The translations under genes were made by a program, and so were the position numbers. Source: Brevundimonas naejangsanensis (GTDB lineage: Bacteria; Pseudomonadota; Alphaproteobacteria; Caulobacterales; Caulobacteraceae). Taken from it: a DNA stretch of 64,000 bases. The stretch lies in NCBI RefSeq assembly GCF_003627995.1, contig NZ_CP032707.1, positions 2,938,430 through 3,002,429 of the forward strand. The letters run 5' to 3'. A model generated the notes under the pieces. It ran no database searches. It was given only the letters and a program-made list of their open reading frames with translations, and was not told where the DNA came from. Positions 44,098 through 53,084 of this stretch are shown in pieces (position 1 is the first letter of the stretch; each line of letters starts with the position of its first letter).

Positions 44098-45309
44098 TCA
44101 GCCCCCAGCCACCTCGCCCGCGATCATGACCGGCGCGGCGGGTTGGCGGAAATAGCGGTCGATGCCCTCGGCGACCGAGCGCATCAGGCGGCGCCGCGCC
44201 CGCTCGTCGGTCAGCAACTGTTCGTCTTCCGGGTTGGTGATGAAGCCCATCTCCAGCAGGATGGCGGGCACGTCCGGCGCCAGCAGCACGGCCAGACCGG
44301 CGTCGCGGTGGCTGCGGCGCAGCAGCGGGTGGTCGGCGCCTTCCAGATGTGTCAGCAGCACCCGGGCGAACTGGGCCGAGCGGTTCTGGGTGGCGCGCTG
44401 GGTCATGTCCAGCAGGATGCGGTCAACCGACGGGTCGCGCCCCGGCAGGCGCAGGTCGCGCTGCCAATCATCGCCCTTGGTGAACTCGCGCACGGCGCGG
44501 CCCGCACCCTGCTCCGACAGGGTGTAGACGCTGGCCCCGCGCAGGGCCGGGTCCGATCCCGCGTCGGCGTGCAGGGAGATGAACAGGTCGGCCCCGGCGT
44601 CCCGGGCGATCTGCACCCGGCGGCCATGGACCACATAGACGTCGCCGTCGCGCGTCAGGCGCACGCGATAGCGGCCGGTGCGCTCCAGCGCCGTCTTCAG
44701 CTCGCGGGCGGCGGCCAGGGTGACGGCCTTTTCCTGGGCGTGCTCACCTTGGGCGCCGGGATCGCGGCCGCCGTGGCCGGCGTCGATGACGATCAGGGGC
44801 TTTTCCGCCCGCGCCGGCTCGCGGCGCGGCGGCGCGACCGGCGTGGTCGCGGCGGCGCCCGTGGCCTTCAGGTCGATGACGTAGCGATAGTAGTCCACCC
44901 CGTCGCCCGGCGGCAGCAGGAAGCGGCGCTCGATCTCGGCCCCGCGCGCCAGGTCCAGCCGCACGCGCGACGCCCCGGCCGCGGCGCTGACCTCATAGCC
45001 GCGCACCAGGCCCGAGCCGGACCCTTCCAGGCCCCGCATGGGACTGACGCCTTCCAGGGACAGGATCACCCGCCCTGCCGAGCCGTCCTCGACCACCTGC
45101 CCCCGGGTCGACCGCCCCAGGTCCAGGACCACGCGGGTGCGCTGGGCGTCGCCGCCGAAACGCAGACGCACGATCTCCCCGTCGGAGCCGAAGGCCAGGC
45201 CCCGGCCCGCCGTGAACACGACGACGCAGATGACGACGAGGGCCAGGCCCGTCATCGCCCATTCGCGCACGCCCCAACGGCCCAGATTGTTACGCCACCG
45301 ACCCAACAT
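44098..45309 (-). CDS. N-acetylmuramoyl-L-alanine amidase (Amidase_3)
   Basis: Cleaves the amide between MurNAc and the stem peptide, for daughter-cell separation. 403 residues. A membrane or signal segment (about 14-35) is followed by an AMIN-like domain (about 38-145), a linker, and the zinc amidase domain with VIDAGHGGRDPGAQG, FISLHADA and the catalytic-Glu motif LEMGFITNPEDEQLL. Domain order is that of AmiC. It is divergent from rne. Confidence 0.92.
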   Translation of the reverse strand: MLGRWRNNLGRWGVREWAMTGLALVVICVVVFTAGRGLAFGSDGEIVRLRFGGDAQRTRVVLDLGRSTRGQVVEDGSAGRVILSLEGVSPMRGLEGSGSGLVRGYEVSAAAGASRVRLDLARGAEIERRFLLPPGDGVDYYRYVIDLKATGAAATTPVAPPRREPARAEKPLIVIDAGHGGRDPGAQGEHAQEKAVTLAAARELKTALERTGRYRVRLTRDGDVYVVHGRRVQIARDAGADLFISLHADAGSDPALRGASVYTLSEQGAGRAVREFTKGDDWQRDLRLPGRDPSVDRILLDMTQRATQNRSAQFARVLLTHLEGADHPLLRRSHRDAGLAVLLAPDVPAILLEMGFITNPEDEQLLTDERARRRLMRSVAEGIDRYFRQPAAPVMIAGEVAGG

Positions 45310-45759
45310 CGAGGGAAGTCGCCCTTCAGTTTAAGCGTCATCATGAGGCGGTGGATTAAGGATTTCGTTAAGACCTCTTACGGTCGCGGTTCTTTTAATT
45401 TCCGTCGCATCTGCCTATTATGGGTTCCGCATGCGAACGATCGCGCCGCCCGTCATTTGCTCGGGGTCGGGCGCGCCTCCTCGCGGCGCTGAACTTTCAC
45501 CAATTCCGAGGATCGCCCGGCCTGGCCGCCGATCCGACGAAACGGGTCCGGGACGCAGCCCTGATCGGCGCGTTCGGATCCAGGACCGACAACCTCATGG
45601 GCCGACCCGCCTGCGCTCCCTACCGGCAAGATCATGCCGCTCTCGCCATCGGCGAGGGGATGACGCGCGCCCTGGCCCCCATTTCCATTCGGCGAGCCGC
45701 CCCTATTCCCGCGACTGAGTTCGCGGCGCACGGCCTGGCGCGCCTGAGAGAGACCTTCA
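45310..45759 (+). promoter_or_regulatory. Long intergenic region and probable 5' leader of rne
   Basis: 450 bases with no convincing gene. The first ~110 bases are relatively AT-rich (TTAAG three times, CTTTTAATTTCC, TCTGCCTATTATGG) and should hold the divergent amidase and rne promoters. The remaining ~330 would be an RNase E leader. Long rne leaders that mediate feedback by RNase E cleavage are known in enterobacteria; the same role here is inferred. Confidence 0.4.
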
Positions 45760-48390
45760 ATGTCAAAAACCATGTTGATCGATGCGGCGCACGCGGAAGA
45801 AACGCGCGTCGCGATCGTGGACGGCCGCCAGGTTGAGGAATTCGATTTCGAATCCCGCGCGCGCCGCCAGCTTCGCGGGAACATCTACCTCGCCAAGGTC
45901 ACCCGCGTAGAGCCCAGCCTGCAGGCCGCCTTCGTTGAATACGGCGGCAATCGCCACGGCTTCCTGGCCTTCAACGAAATCCACCCGGACTACTACCAGA
46001 TCCCGGTCGCCGACCGCGAAGCCATCATGGCCGAAGCGCACGACGACGCCGACGATGACGACCTGGGCCGCGAATCCTCGGGCGACGACGCCGATTCCGA
46101 CGGCAAGCTGGCCGACGAAGAGCGCCTGAAGCGCCGCCTGATGCGCCGCTACAAGATCCAGGACGTCATCAAGCGCCGTCAGATCCTGCTGGTGCAGGTC
46201 GTCAAGGACGAGCGCGGCGCCAAGGGCGCGGCCCTGACCACCTGGCTGTCGCTGGCCGGCCGTTACTGCGTGCTGATGCCGAACACCGGCAAGGGCGGCG
46301 GCATCTCGCGCAAGATCACCAACACCTCGGACCGTCGCCGCCTGAAGGCCGCCGCCGCCGCGCTGAAGGTGCCGCAGGGCATGGGCCTGATCATCCGCAC
46401 GGCGGGCGCCAAGCGCACCCGTGCCGAGATCAAGCGCGACTATGAGTATCTGCTGCGCCTGTGGGAGACGATCCGCGAGCTGACCCTGCGCTCCAACGCG
46501 CCGGCGATGATCCACGAGGAAGAGAACCTGGTCCGTCGCGCCGTGCGCGACATGTACGACAAGGACTTCGACGGCATTCAGGTCGAGGGCGTCGAGGGCT
46601 TCAGGCAGGCCCGCGACTTCATGCGCGTGCTGATGCCGTCCCAGGCCAAGAAGATTCACCTCTATCAGGGTTCGCGCCCGCTGTTCGCCGCCAACGGCAT
46701 CGAAGAGCTGCTGACCCAGATTCACCAGCCGGTCGTGCCGCTGAAGTCGGGCGGCTACCTGGTCATCAACCAGACCGAGGCGCTGGTCGCCATCGACGTG
46801 AACTCGGGCCGCGCCACCAAGGAACGCAACGTCGAGGCCACCGCCACCAAGACGAACATGGAGGCCGCCGTCGAGGCGGCCCGCCAGCTGCGCCTGCGCG
46901 ACCTGGCCGGCCTGATCGTCATCGACTTCATCGACATGGACGAGGGCAAGAACAACCGCGCGGTTGAGAAGGCCCTCAAGGACGCCCTTTCCAAGGACCG
47001 GGCCCGCATCCAGATGGGCCGCATCTCGGGCTTCGGCCTGATGGAGATCAGCCGCCAGCGCCGCCGCCTGGGCGTGATCGAGGGCGCGACCGAGGTCTGC
47101 GAGCACTGCCAGGGCGCCGGGCGCATCCGCTCGGCCGAATCGGCGGCCCTGACCACCCTGCGCGCCGTCGACATCGAGGCCGGCAGGAACGGCGCGGGTT
47201 CTGTGAACCTGCGCGTGTCGACCGCCGTGGCCCTCTACATCCTGAACCACAAGCGCGCCTATCTGCAGTTCCTGCTGGAGCAGCGCGGCCTGAACGTCGT
47301 CATCCAGATCGACGACAGCCTGGCCCAGGGCGAGCACTCGATCGAGCGCACCGAGACCAACGAGGACTTCGTCGCACCGGAAAGCCACATCGACCTGGCC
47401 GACCTGGACGACGGCTTCGACGACAGCGCCTATGAGGACGAGGACGAAGACGCCGAGGACGAGGAAGACTTCGTCTCCCGCGACGAGGACGAGGACGCCG
47501 AGGACCGCGCCGAGGACGAAGAGGCCGAAAGCCACGACACCGAAGGCCGCAACGGCCGCCGTCGTCGCCGCCGTCGCGGCGGTCGCGAGGATGAAGGCGA
47601 AATCGCCGCCGCCCACGAGGAAGACGAGGACGACGGCCGCGGGGGACGCCGTCGTCGGGGCCGTCGCGGCGGTCGCCGCATGCGCGAGGAAGGCGAACGC
47701 GACGTCTATGCCTGGGTGCGTGGCCGCACCCCGTCGCTGCAGGACCCCTACGTCTGGTTCGACCCGATCAATCCGGTCGCCCCGCGCGCCGAGCGCGATG
47801 AAACCGTGTCCGAAGAGCGCGCCGAGCGCGAAGAGGTCAGCGCCGAGCGCGCCGAGGGCGAAGGCCGCGGCGGCCGCTCGCGCCGTCGTCGTGGCCGGGG
47901 CCGCGGTCGTGGCGGCGAGCGCGCCGTGAGCGAAGGCGCGGCGGTCGACGTCGTCGAGACGACCGAAGCCGACGCCGACGCCGAAGCCGCGCCTGCCGTC
48001 GAGGCCGACGTCCAGGCGGAAACCGAAGCCGAAGCGCCCGCCCCCGCTCTGGAGCCGGTGGAGGCTCCCAAGCGTCGCCGCGTGCGCCGCAAGGTGACCG
48101 CCGCCATCGCCGAGGAACTGGCCGAAGCCGCGACCGAAGAGGCCGCCGCCTCGGACGAGGTCCAGGCCGAGACGCCGGTCGAAGAGCCCGCCACGGTCGA
48201 AATCTCGCCCGAACTGGTCGAACACATCGAGCAGGCCATCGAGGAAGTGCTGGTCGAGGAAGCCGTCGTCCTGGCCGAACCGGCCCCGGCGCCGACGCCC
48301 GAAGTCGACATCGCGGCCATCATCGCCGAGGATCCGAACCAGATCGTCGCCCCGCCCGCCAAGCCCAAACGCGGCTGGTGGCGCCGTTGA
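45760..48390 (+). CDS. rne: Ribonuclease E
   Basis: Main mRNA-decay and rRNA-processing endonuclease and degradosome scaffold. 876 residues. The S1 domain (about 37-150) is interrupted by an acidic insertion (about 88-125, DDADDDDLGRESSGDDADSD). The catalytic DNase I-like part has VAIDVNSGRA and IVIDFIDMDEGKNN, and the zinc link is CEHCQGAG (around 447). After ~530 the tail is disordered: an acidic block, Arg-rich RNA-binding blocks ([12 protein letters not shown]), Ala/Glu repeats, and a final GWWRR, the PNPase-binding motif known from Caulobacter RNase E. Confidence 0.96.
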   Translation: MSKTMLIDAAHAEETRVAIVDGRQVEEFDFESRARRQLRGNIYLAKVTRVEPSLQAAFVEYGGNRHGFLAFNEIHPDYYQIPVADREAIMAEAHDDADDDDLGRESSGDDADSDGKLADEERLKRRLMRRYKIQDVIKRRQILLVQVVKDERGAKGAALTTWLSLAGRYCVLMPNTGKGGGISRKITNTSDRRRLKAAAAALKVPQGMGLIIRTAGAKRTRAEIKRDYEYLLRLWETIRELTLRSNAPAMIHEEENLVRRAVRDMYDKDFDGIQVEGVEGFRQARDFMRVLMPSQAKKIHLYQGSRPLFAANGIEELLTQIHQPVVPLKSGGYLVINQTEALVAIDVNSGRATKERNVEATATKTNMEAAVEAARQLRLRDLAGLIVIDFIDMDEGKNNRAVEKALKDALSKDRARIQMGRISGFGLMEISRQRRRLGVIEGATEVCEHCQGAGRIRSAESAALTTLRAVDIEAGRNGAGSVNLRVSTAVALYILNHKRAYLQFLLEQRGLNVVIQIDDSLAQGEHSIERTETNEDFVAPESHIDLADLDDGFDDSAYEDEDEDAEDEEDFVSRDEDEDAEDRAEDEEAESHDTEGRNGRRRRRRRGGREDEGEIAAAHEEDEDDGRGGRRRRGRRGGRRMREEGERDVYAWVRGRTPSLQDPYVWFDPINPVAPRAERDETVSEERAEREEVSAERAEGEGRGGRSRRRRGRGRGRGGERAVSEGAAVDVVETTEADADAEAAPAVEADVQAETEAEAPAPALEPVEAPKRRRVRRKVTAAIAEELAEAATEEAAASDEVQAETPVEEPATVEISPELVEHIEQAIEEVLVEEAVVLAEPAPAPTPEVDIAAIIAEDPNQIVAPPAKPKRGWWRR

Positions 48391-48444
48391 TCGGTCACGA
48401 TTAGGCAGGAAGCTGCGGGGAAGACAGTCGCTCTGGAGTACGTC

Positions 48445-49869
48445 ATGACCAGGACGCCCCCCGCTGCAACCCGCTCGTTCCGGCGCCTTCTGGCCGCCGG
48501 GGCCGGCGCCTTGATGGTGCTGGCCTCGGCCGCCCAGGCCCAGGCCCAGAGCCTGATCCGGGACACCGAGATCGAGGGCATCATCCATGAGTGGTCCGAG
48601 CCCGTGCTGGACGCCATGGGCCTGGACCCGGCCGAGGTCGAGATTCTGCTGGTCAACGACAACGACCTGAACGCCTTCGCCACGCGCGGGCGGATCATGG
48701 GGTTGAACACCGGTCTGATCCTGCGGACCAAGAACCCCAATCAGCTGCTGGGCGTGATCGCCCACGAAGCCGGGCACATCAAGAACCGCCACACCCTGCG
48801 CGACGGCGCCCAGAACGCCGGCATGCAGCCGATGATCATGACCATGGCCCTGGGGGCCCTGGCCGCGATCGCCGGCGCGCCGGACGCGGGCGCGGCCCTT
48901 CTGGCCTCCAGCCAGTATTTCGGCACGCTCGGCGCCCTGCGCTACATGCAGAGCCAGGAGGGCGAGGCCGACATCACCGGCGCCCGCGCCCTGGAGCGCG
49001 CCGGGGAATCCGGGCGCGGCATGGTCGAGTTCTTCGAGAACTTCCGCTCGCAGGAAATCTTCTCGGACCAGCGGCGCTATCCCTATTTCCGCAGCCACCC
49101 CCTGTCTTCTCAGCGAATCGAGGCCCTGCGCCCGCCGGTCGAGGCCGCGTCCAACTACGAAAAGCGCGACAGCGACGCGCGCATGGCCCAGCACGCCCTG
49201 GTCGTGGCCAAGATTCGCGCCTTCATGGACGCGCCCAACGCCACCTTGCGCGACTATCCGTCCAGCGACGTCAGCCTGCCCGCCCGCTACGCCCGCGCCA
49301 TCGCCTGGTATCGCGACGGCCAGACACAGAAGGCGCTGGACGCGGTCGATGTCCTGCTGACCGAACAGCCCGACAATCCCTATTTCTGGGAGCTGAAGGG
49401 CCAGATCCTGTTCGAGGAGGGCCGCCCGGCCGAGGCCCTGGGCGCCCATGAAAAATCCGTCGAGCTGAAGCCCGACGCCCCCCTGCTGCGCATCAACCTG
49501 GCCCACGCCCTGATCGAGACCAACGATCCGGCCAGGCTGCCCGAGGCGGAGAACCAGCTGAAGCGCGCCATCGCCCTGGAGAAGGACAACAGCCTGGCCT
49601 GGCGCCTGCTGTCCCAGGCCTACGCCAGCCAGGGCCAGGAGGGCGAGGCCCGCCTGGCTTCGGCCGAATACTGGTTCGCCCTTGGCCGTCCGGAACAGGC
49701 CGCCCAGTTCGCCATGCGCGCCCGCGACATGCTGGACCGCAGCTCCATCGAATGGCGCCGCGCCACCGACATCGTCCTGGCCTCCGGCGCGACAGAGAAG
49801 GACATCACGGACGCCGAACGCCGCAACGAGCAGCGCAGCCGCGCCGGCGTCCTGCCGCCCGGCGCCTGA
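48445..49869 (+). CDS. Periplasmic M48 metalloprotease with TPR repeats (BepA/YfgC-like)
   Basis: 474 residues. Signal peptide (about 1-34, ending ASAAQAQA), zinc protease domain with HEAGH at 107-111 and the third ligand in QEGEADITGA, and a C-terminal TPR region (about 300-440, YPYFRSH ... ARAIAWYRDGQTQKALDAVD). The family matures or degrades outer-membrane proteins such as LptD. It is 54 bases after rne and precedes a thiol-disulfide protein, a sensible neighbour for disulfide-dependent outer-membrane assembly. Confidence 0.92.
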   Translation: MTRTPPAATRSFRRLLAAGAGALMVLASAAQAQAQSLIRDTEIEGIIHEWSEPVLDAMGLDPAEVEILLVNDNDLNAFATRGRIMGLNTGLILRTKNPNQLLGVIAHEAGHIKNRHTLRDGAQNAGMQPMIMTMALGALAAIAGAPDAGAALLASSQYFGTLGALRYMQSQEGEADITGARALERAGESGRGMVEFFENFRSQEIFSDQRRYPYFRSHPLSSQRIEALRPPVEAASNYEKRDSDARMAQHALVVAKIRAFMDAPNATLRDYPSSDVSLPARYARAIAWYRDGQTQKALDAVDVLLTEQPDNPYFWELKGQILFEEGRPAEALGAHEKSVELKPDAPLLRINLAHALIETNDPARLPEAENQLKRAIALEKDNSLAWRLLSQAYASQGQEGEARLASAEYWFALGRPEQAAQFAMRARDMLDRSSIEWRRATDIVLASGATEKDITDAERRNEQRSRAGVLPPGA

Positions 49870-49907
49870 TCCGGCGCGCCCCTCCCTCCCCGCCTGACGA
49901 GACTTAG

Positions 49908-50711
49908 ATGACCGACGCCCCCGATATGCCTGTCGCCACGCCCCCCGCCTCCCCCGCAGCCAAGGCGCCGCGCTTCGGCCTGTCGGGAACCGTGCTGGGC
50001 GGGGCCGCCGTGGCCATGTCGGCCCTGGCCCTGGCGCTGTCGGCCGCGTCCTATCTGAACGGCGGCTTCGGCGGCAAGGTGCGCGCGTATCTGATCGCCA
50101 ACCCCCAGGTCCTGGACGAGGTGCTGGCCGCCCGCGAGGCGATGGAGGCTCAGGCCCGCGTCGAGGCCGTCAATGCGGCGGCGGCGGCCAATCCCGCCCT
50201 GCTGGCGGCCGACCCGCGCGACCCGGCCTTCGGCCCGGCGAACGCCAAGGTGACGGTGATCGAGTTCTTCGATTTCCGCTGCCCCGGCTGCAAGGCGGTG
50301 GCCCACGACTATCGCGCCCTGATGGCCGCCCACCCCGAGGTGCGCTTCGTCTTCAAGGACTGGCCGATCCTGGACCGGGGCGAGGACGTGACGTCCCAAT
50401 ACGCCGCCCGCGCCGCCCTGGCCGCCCATCAACAAGGCAAGTATCTGGCCATCTATGACGCCCTGATGGCCGAACGCGCCCTGGACCGCGACGCCATCGA
50501 CCGCATCCTGGCCGAGAACGGGGTCGACATGGCCAAGGCCCAGGCCGCCATCGTCGCGCCGGAGACGACGCGCCACGTCACCGACATCCACACGACGGCG
50601 GCGACCCTGGGCCTGCAGGGCACGCCGACCTTCTTCATCAACGGCAAGGCCGCCCCCGGCATCGACCCGCGCGAGATCGACGCCCTGATCGAGGCGGCGA
50701 AGAAGGGCTGA
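49908..50711 (+). CDS. DsbA-family thiol:disulfide oxidoreductase
   Basis: 267 residues. An N-terminal membrane anchor (about 27-50) precedes a small helical part and a thioredoxin-fold domain with redox motif CPGC (Cys125, Cys128) in EFFDFRCPGC and the cis-Pro loop GLQGTPTFFING. This resembles the Com1/BdbD-like DsbA group of alphaproteobacteria. Probably makes periplasmic disulfides. Follows the M48-TPR gene by 38 bases. Confidence 0.92.
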   Translation: MTDAPDMPVATPPASPAAKAPRFGLSGTVLGGAAVAMSALALALSAASYLNGGFGGKVRAYLIANPQVLDEVLAAREAMEAQARVEAVNAAAAANPALLAADPRDPAFGPANAKVTVIEFFDFRCPGCKAVAHDYRALMAAHPEVRFVFKDWPILDRGEDVTSQYAARAALAAHQQGKYLAIYDALMAERALDRDAIDRILAENGVDMAKAQAAIVAPETTRHVTDIHTTAATLGLQGTPTFFINGKAAPGIDPREIDALIEAAKKG

Positions 50712-50722
50712 AGCGTTGCTTT

Positions 50723-50882
50723 CCTCCCCATTTCATGGGGAGGGGGACCGCGTAGCGGTGGAGGGGCCGCTTCGTCGATCCTAAGAACAGAAAGCGGCGA
50801 AGCGACTACGACAGCGGAACCAAGCAGCCTCTCCGTCTCGTCCGCTATCGCGTCCGATCCACCTCCCCACCCAGTGGGGAGG
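50723..50882. repeat. Palindromic intergenic element, family B copy 3
   Basis: Ends CCTCCCCATTTCATGGGGAG and CTCCCCACCCAGTGGGGAGG. Inner sequence again has GACCGCGTAGCGGTGGAGG and GCGGAACCAAGCAGCCTCTC, but it is ~40 bases longer than the other B copies. Between converging dsbA-like and thiG genes. Confidence 0.82.
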
Positions 50883-50889
50883 AGAAGCC

Positions 50890-51678
50890 TTAGATCAGCC
50901 CCGCCAGCGGCGAGGACGGGTCAGCGTAGAGCCGCTTCTTCATCCGCCCAGCCAGATAGGCTTCGCGCCCGGCGATGACCGCGTGCTTCATGGCGCTGGC
51001 CATCAGGATGGGGTCGCGCGCCTCGGCGATGGCGGTGTTCATCAGCACGCCGTCGCAGCCCAGTTCCATCGCCACGGCGGCGTCCGACGCCGTGCCGACG
51101 CCCGCGTCGACCAGCACCGGCACCTTGGACTGCTCGACGATCAGCCGGATGTTGATCGGGTTCTGCACCCCCAGCCCCGAGCCGATCGGCGCGCCCAGCG
51201 GCATGATGGCGACCGCGCCCGCGTCCTCCAGCTTGCGCGCATAGACGGGATCGTCGGTGCAATAGACCATGACTTCGAAGCCCTCGGCGGTCAGCAGCTT
51301 CAGCGACCGCAGGGTCTCTTCCATGTCGGGGAACAGGGTGCGCGGATCCGACAGGACCTCCAGCTTGACCAGGGTCCAGCCGCCCGCCTCGCGCGCCAGG
51401 CGCAGGGTCCGCACGGCGTCCTCGCCGGTGAAGCAGCCCGCCGTGTTCGGCAGATAGGTGTATTTCTTCGGATCGATGAAGTCCGTCAGCACCGGCTGGT
51501 TCGGATCGGTCAGGTTCACCCGGCGTACGGCCACGGTGACCATCTCGGCGCCGGAAGCCTCGGCCGCCGCCGCGTTCTGGGCGTAGTCGCGATACTTGCC
51601 GGTGCCCACGATCAGGCGCGAGTTGAAGGTGCGGCCGGCGACGGTCCAGCTGTCGGTGCGGGGAGCGGTGTCAGTCAT
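50890..51678 (-). CDS. thiG: Thiazole synthase
   Basis: Forms the thiazole phosphate ring of thiamine from DXP, dehydroglycine and ThiS-thiocarboxylate. 262 residues, TIM barrel, with [14 protein letters not shown], the Schiff-base lysine in [10 protein letters not shown], and the phosphate-binding [13 protein letters not shown] and [18 protein letters not shown]. The sulfur-carrier thiS lies upstream on the same strand, separated by a palindromic element. Confidence 0.96.
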   Translation of the reverse strand: MTDTAPRTDSWTVAGRTFNSRLIVGTGKYRDYAQNAAAAEASGAEMVTVAVRRVNLTDPNQPVLTDFIDPKKYTYLPNTAGCFTGEDAVRTLRLAREAGGWTLVKLEVLSDPRTLFPDMEETLRSLKLLTAEGFEVMVYCTDDPVYARKLEDAGAVAIMPLGAPIGSGLGVQNPINIRLIVEQSKVPVLVDAGVGTASDAAVAMELGCDGVLMNTAIAEARDPILMASAMKHAVIAGREAYLAGRMKKRLYADPSSPLAGLI

Positions 51679-51768
51679 GCCTAGGGAAGTAGCGCCGCCC
51701 GGCGCCGGGGGGAAGCGGCGTTGCGGGATTTGATGCGTCGGCTCCTCCGCTCACCCCACACCCACACC

Positions 51769-51885
51769 CGTCATCCTCGGCCTTGTGCCGAGGATCCATA
51801 GACACAAGGCCTGATAGTCAGGGGGCGACGCCGAACCTCACGACCGGCGCGTTTCTGGATCCTCGGCACAAGGCCGAGGATGACG
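51769..51885. repeat. Palindromic intergenic element, family C copy 2, between thiS and thiG
   Basis: Near-perfect arms of about 30 bases start CGTCATCCTCGGCCTTGTGC and end with the complement GCACAAGGCCGAGGATGACG. Each arm is itself a hairpin (CCTCGGC/GCCGAGG). The outer GTCATCCTC is shared with the copy near 19.2 kb. Confidence 0.85.
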
Positions 51886-51900
51886 GCGGAAGGGCCTGCC

Positions 51901-52098
51901 TCAGCCCCCGCCGACGAACTGCACCAGTTCGATCTTGTCGCCCTCGGCCAGCGCCGTGTCGCCGTGCAGCGAACGCGGCACGATCTCCAGATTGCGCTCG
52001 ACCGCCACCTTCTTGGGATCCAGCGACAACTCCTGAACCAGACCCAGAATGGTCGTGGCGGCGGTGTCCCGCGCCTCGCCGTTGACTTCGATACGCAA
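51901..52098 (-). CDS. thiS: Sulfur carrier protein ThiS
   Basis: 65 residues with the ubiquitin-like fold pattern and the essential C-terminal Gly-Gly (VQFVGGG), which is adenylated and thiocarboxylated. N-terminus MRIEVNGEARDT is typical. Upstream there is no recognisable TPP riboswitch. thiG follows about 220 bases later; expression across the intervening palindrome is not certain. Confidence 0.93.
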   Translation of the reverse strand: MRIEVNGEARDTAATTILGLVQELSLDPKKVAVERNLEIVPRSLHGDTALAEGDKIELVQFVGGG

Positions 52099-52194
52099 AC
52101 TGTTCGCTCCAGAGGATGCAGGTGGAGAGGCAACGCCTCATTCGGAGACGTCAGATAATGGGGTTTCCGGCGCGGGACATCAAATCCACGGTCT

Positions 52195-52218
52195 AAGCCC
52201 GCTTTCGACCCCTAACGG
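52195..52218. repeat. Short intergenic repeat, family F copy 1
   Basis: AGCCCGCTTTCGACCCCTAACGG, a diverged version of the two other copies in the next 0.9 kb (consensus TCCGCTTCCCACCCTTAACGG). It supplies the stop codon of the membrane zinc-ribbon gene. Confidence 0.5.
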
Positions 52219-52505
52219 CTCTTGCGAGGGTCCGCTTCCGGGCGAAGTGCCCATTGGAAAGGCCAAATGTCGTCTTTCCGGCGTCCGCACTCTACGCAGG
52301 TCTTGGGCGTTCGCAACCAAGGGGCGACGTAGCCTTTCCCCGTATCCGTGATGCCCCTTCGGCAGCGAGGGCATCGAAGCGAGTTCCCCATCACGATCCA
52401 GAAAAGCGGGCCGAGAAAAAGCAGCGGCCAGAAAAACTGTGCGAGCGCGACGCCTACAATTAGAAGGACAGCCGCACAGGCGAAGAGTGGATAATACCAG
52501 CGCAT
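52212..52505 (-). CDS. Hypothetical membrane protein with C-terminal zinc-ribbon-like cysteines
   Basis: 97 residues. Two hydrophobic helices (about 5-22 and 23-41) are followed by CPRC (45/48) and CVEC (70/73), a four-cysteine set that could bind zinc. The ATG has GGGGCAGG five bases upstream; a TTG 14 codons earlier is less likely. I do not recognise the family. Base composition is visibly lower in G+C than the surrounding genes, and short repeats flank it on both sides. Confidence 0.6.
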   Translation of the reverse strand: MRWYYPLFACAAVLLIVGVALAQFFWPLLFLGPLFWIVMGNSLRCPRCRRGITDTGKGYVAPWLRTPKTCVECGRRKDDIWPFQWALRPEADPRKSR

Positions 52506-52545
52506 TTTAGCCTGCCCCTTCAGCTTCTGAACGCTTACCGGGATC

Positions 52546-52570
52546 AACGTCCGCTACCCACCCTTAAGCG
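52546..52570. repeat. Short intergenic repeat, family F copy 2
   Basis: AACGTCCGCTACCCACCCTTAA followed by GCG; matches copy 3 at 53.06 kb in about 20 of 22 bases. It lies in the divergent gap between the two hypothetical genes of the islet. Confidence 0.55.
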
Positions 52571-52647
52571 AACTTCGCTTCACGACCCATAGCAGGCATT
52601 GGGAACTCTCGGTTCGCATTGACCAAAGTTAAGGCTAGGCTGGCTTG

Positions 52648-53049
52648 ATGAAACGCTGGCTTGTCATTTTCGGTGCCCTCACATTGCTCGTGTTGGGGCT
52701 TGTTACTTGGGTCAGGTTCGGCCCGCTTGATGAGCGCACCGCCATCGTTTTTAGGGATAGTCACGGCAGCATAGTGGCGGGCGAGAAGTTCGGTGTTCGC
52801 ATCGGCGATTCTTGGCAGGAAGCGAACCGGGAACTACGTCAGCACCCCGGGATTACTCCGGGCTTCCACTATGCAGGCTGGTCTGAAGTGGGTCCAAAGA
52901 CCATAGACGAGGGGATTCTTGTCGGGGAAACCATGACAACTTATCGAGACACGAGTTGGCGGAATGGGGTCATCCTATTGAAGCTACGCGATGGGAAGGT
53001 AGCGGGAATCCAATGGAACTATGTAGGACCGCTCTACATCGACACCTGA
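52648..53049 (+). CDS. Hypothetical membrane-anchored or secreted protein
   Basis: 133 residues with an N-terminal hydrophobic segment (about 4-22, LVIFGALTLLVLGLVTWV) and a soluble remainder with no motif I can name (VRIGDSWQEANRELRQHPGI; WRNGVILLKLRDGKVAGIQW). The latter strand pattern is reminiscent of small beta-rich lipocalin-like or BamE-like folds, but this is a guess. Codon use and G+C are lower than neighbours, suggesting recent transfer. ATG taken over a TTG one codon upstream. Confidence 0.6.
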   Translation: MKRWLVIFGALTLLVLGLVTWVRFGPLDERTAIVFRDSHGSIVAGEKFGVRIGDSWQEANRELRQHPGITPGFHYAGWSEVGPKTIDEGILVGETMTTYRDTSWRNGVILLKLRDGKVAGIQWNYVGPLYIDT

Positions 53050-53059
53050 TAGAAATCCT

Positions 53060-53084
53060 AACGTCCGCTTCCCACCCTTAACGG
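53060..53084. repeat. Short intergenic repeat, family F copy 3
   Basis: AACGTCCGCTTCCCACCCTTA followed by ACGG, then GACTTCCCCAAGGTCCGC, which adds a partial inverted arm. It closes the low-G+C islet on the right. Confidence 0.55.

Noticed and set aside
45356..45371. CtrA box in the amidase/rne gap (TTAA...TTAA)
   Set aside because: The spacing is eight bases rather than the canonical seven, and only simple TTAAG repeats are involved.
45420..45836. Protein-coding ORFs (95-138 codons) in the rne leader
   Set aside because: No ribosome site, protein-like composition or motif; they overlap the true rne start in another frame.
45763..49506. A 1247-codon open frame antisense to rne and the M48-TPR gene
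   Set aside because: Long antisense frames are expected in high-G+C coding DNA; the sense strand carries unmistakable RNase E and M48 proteins.
52099..52194. TPP riboswitch upstream of thiS
   Set aside because: Neither the CTGAGA core nor the ACCTGATCTGG-type segment is present on the coding strand.
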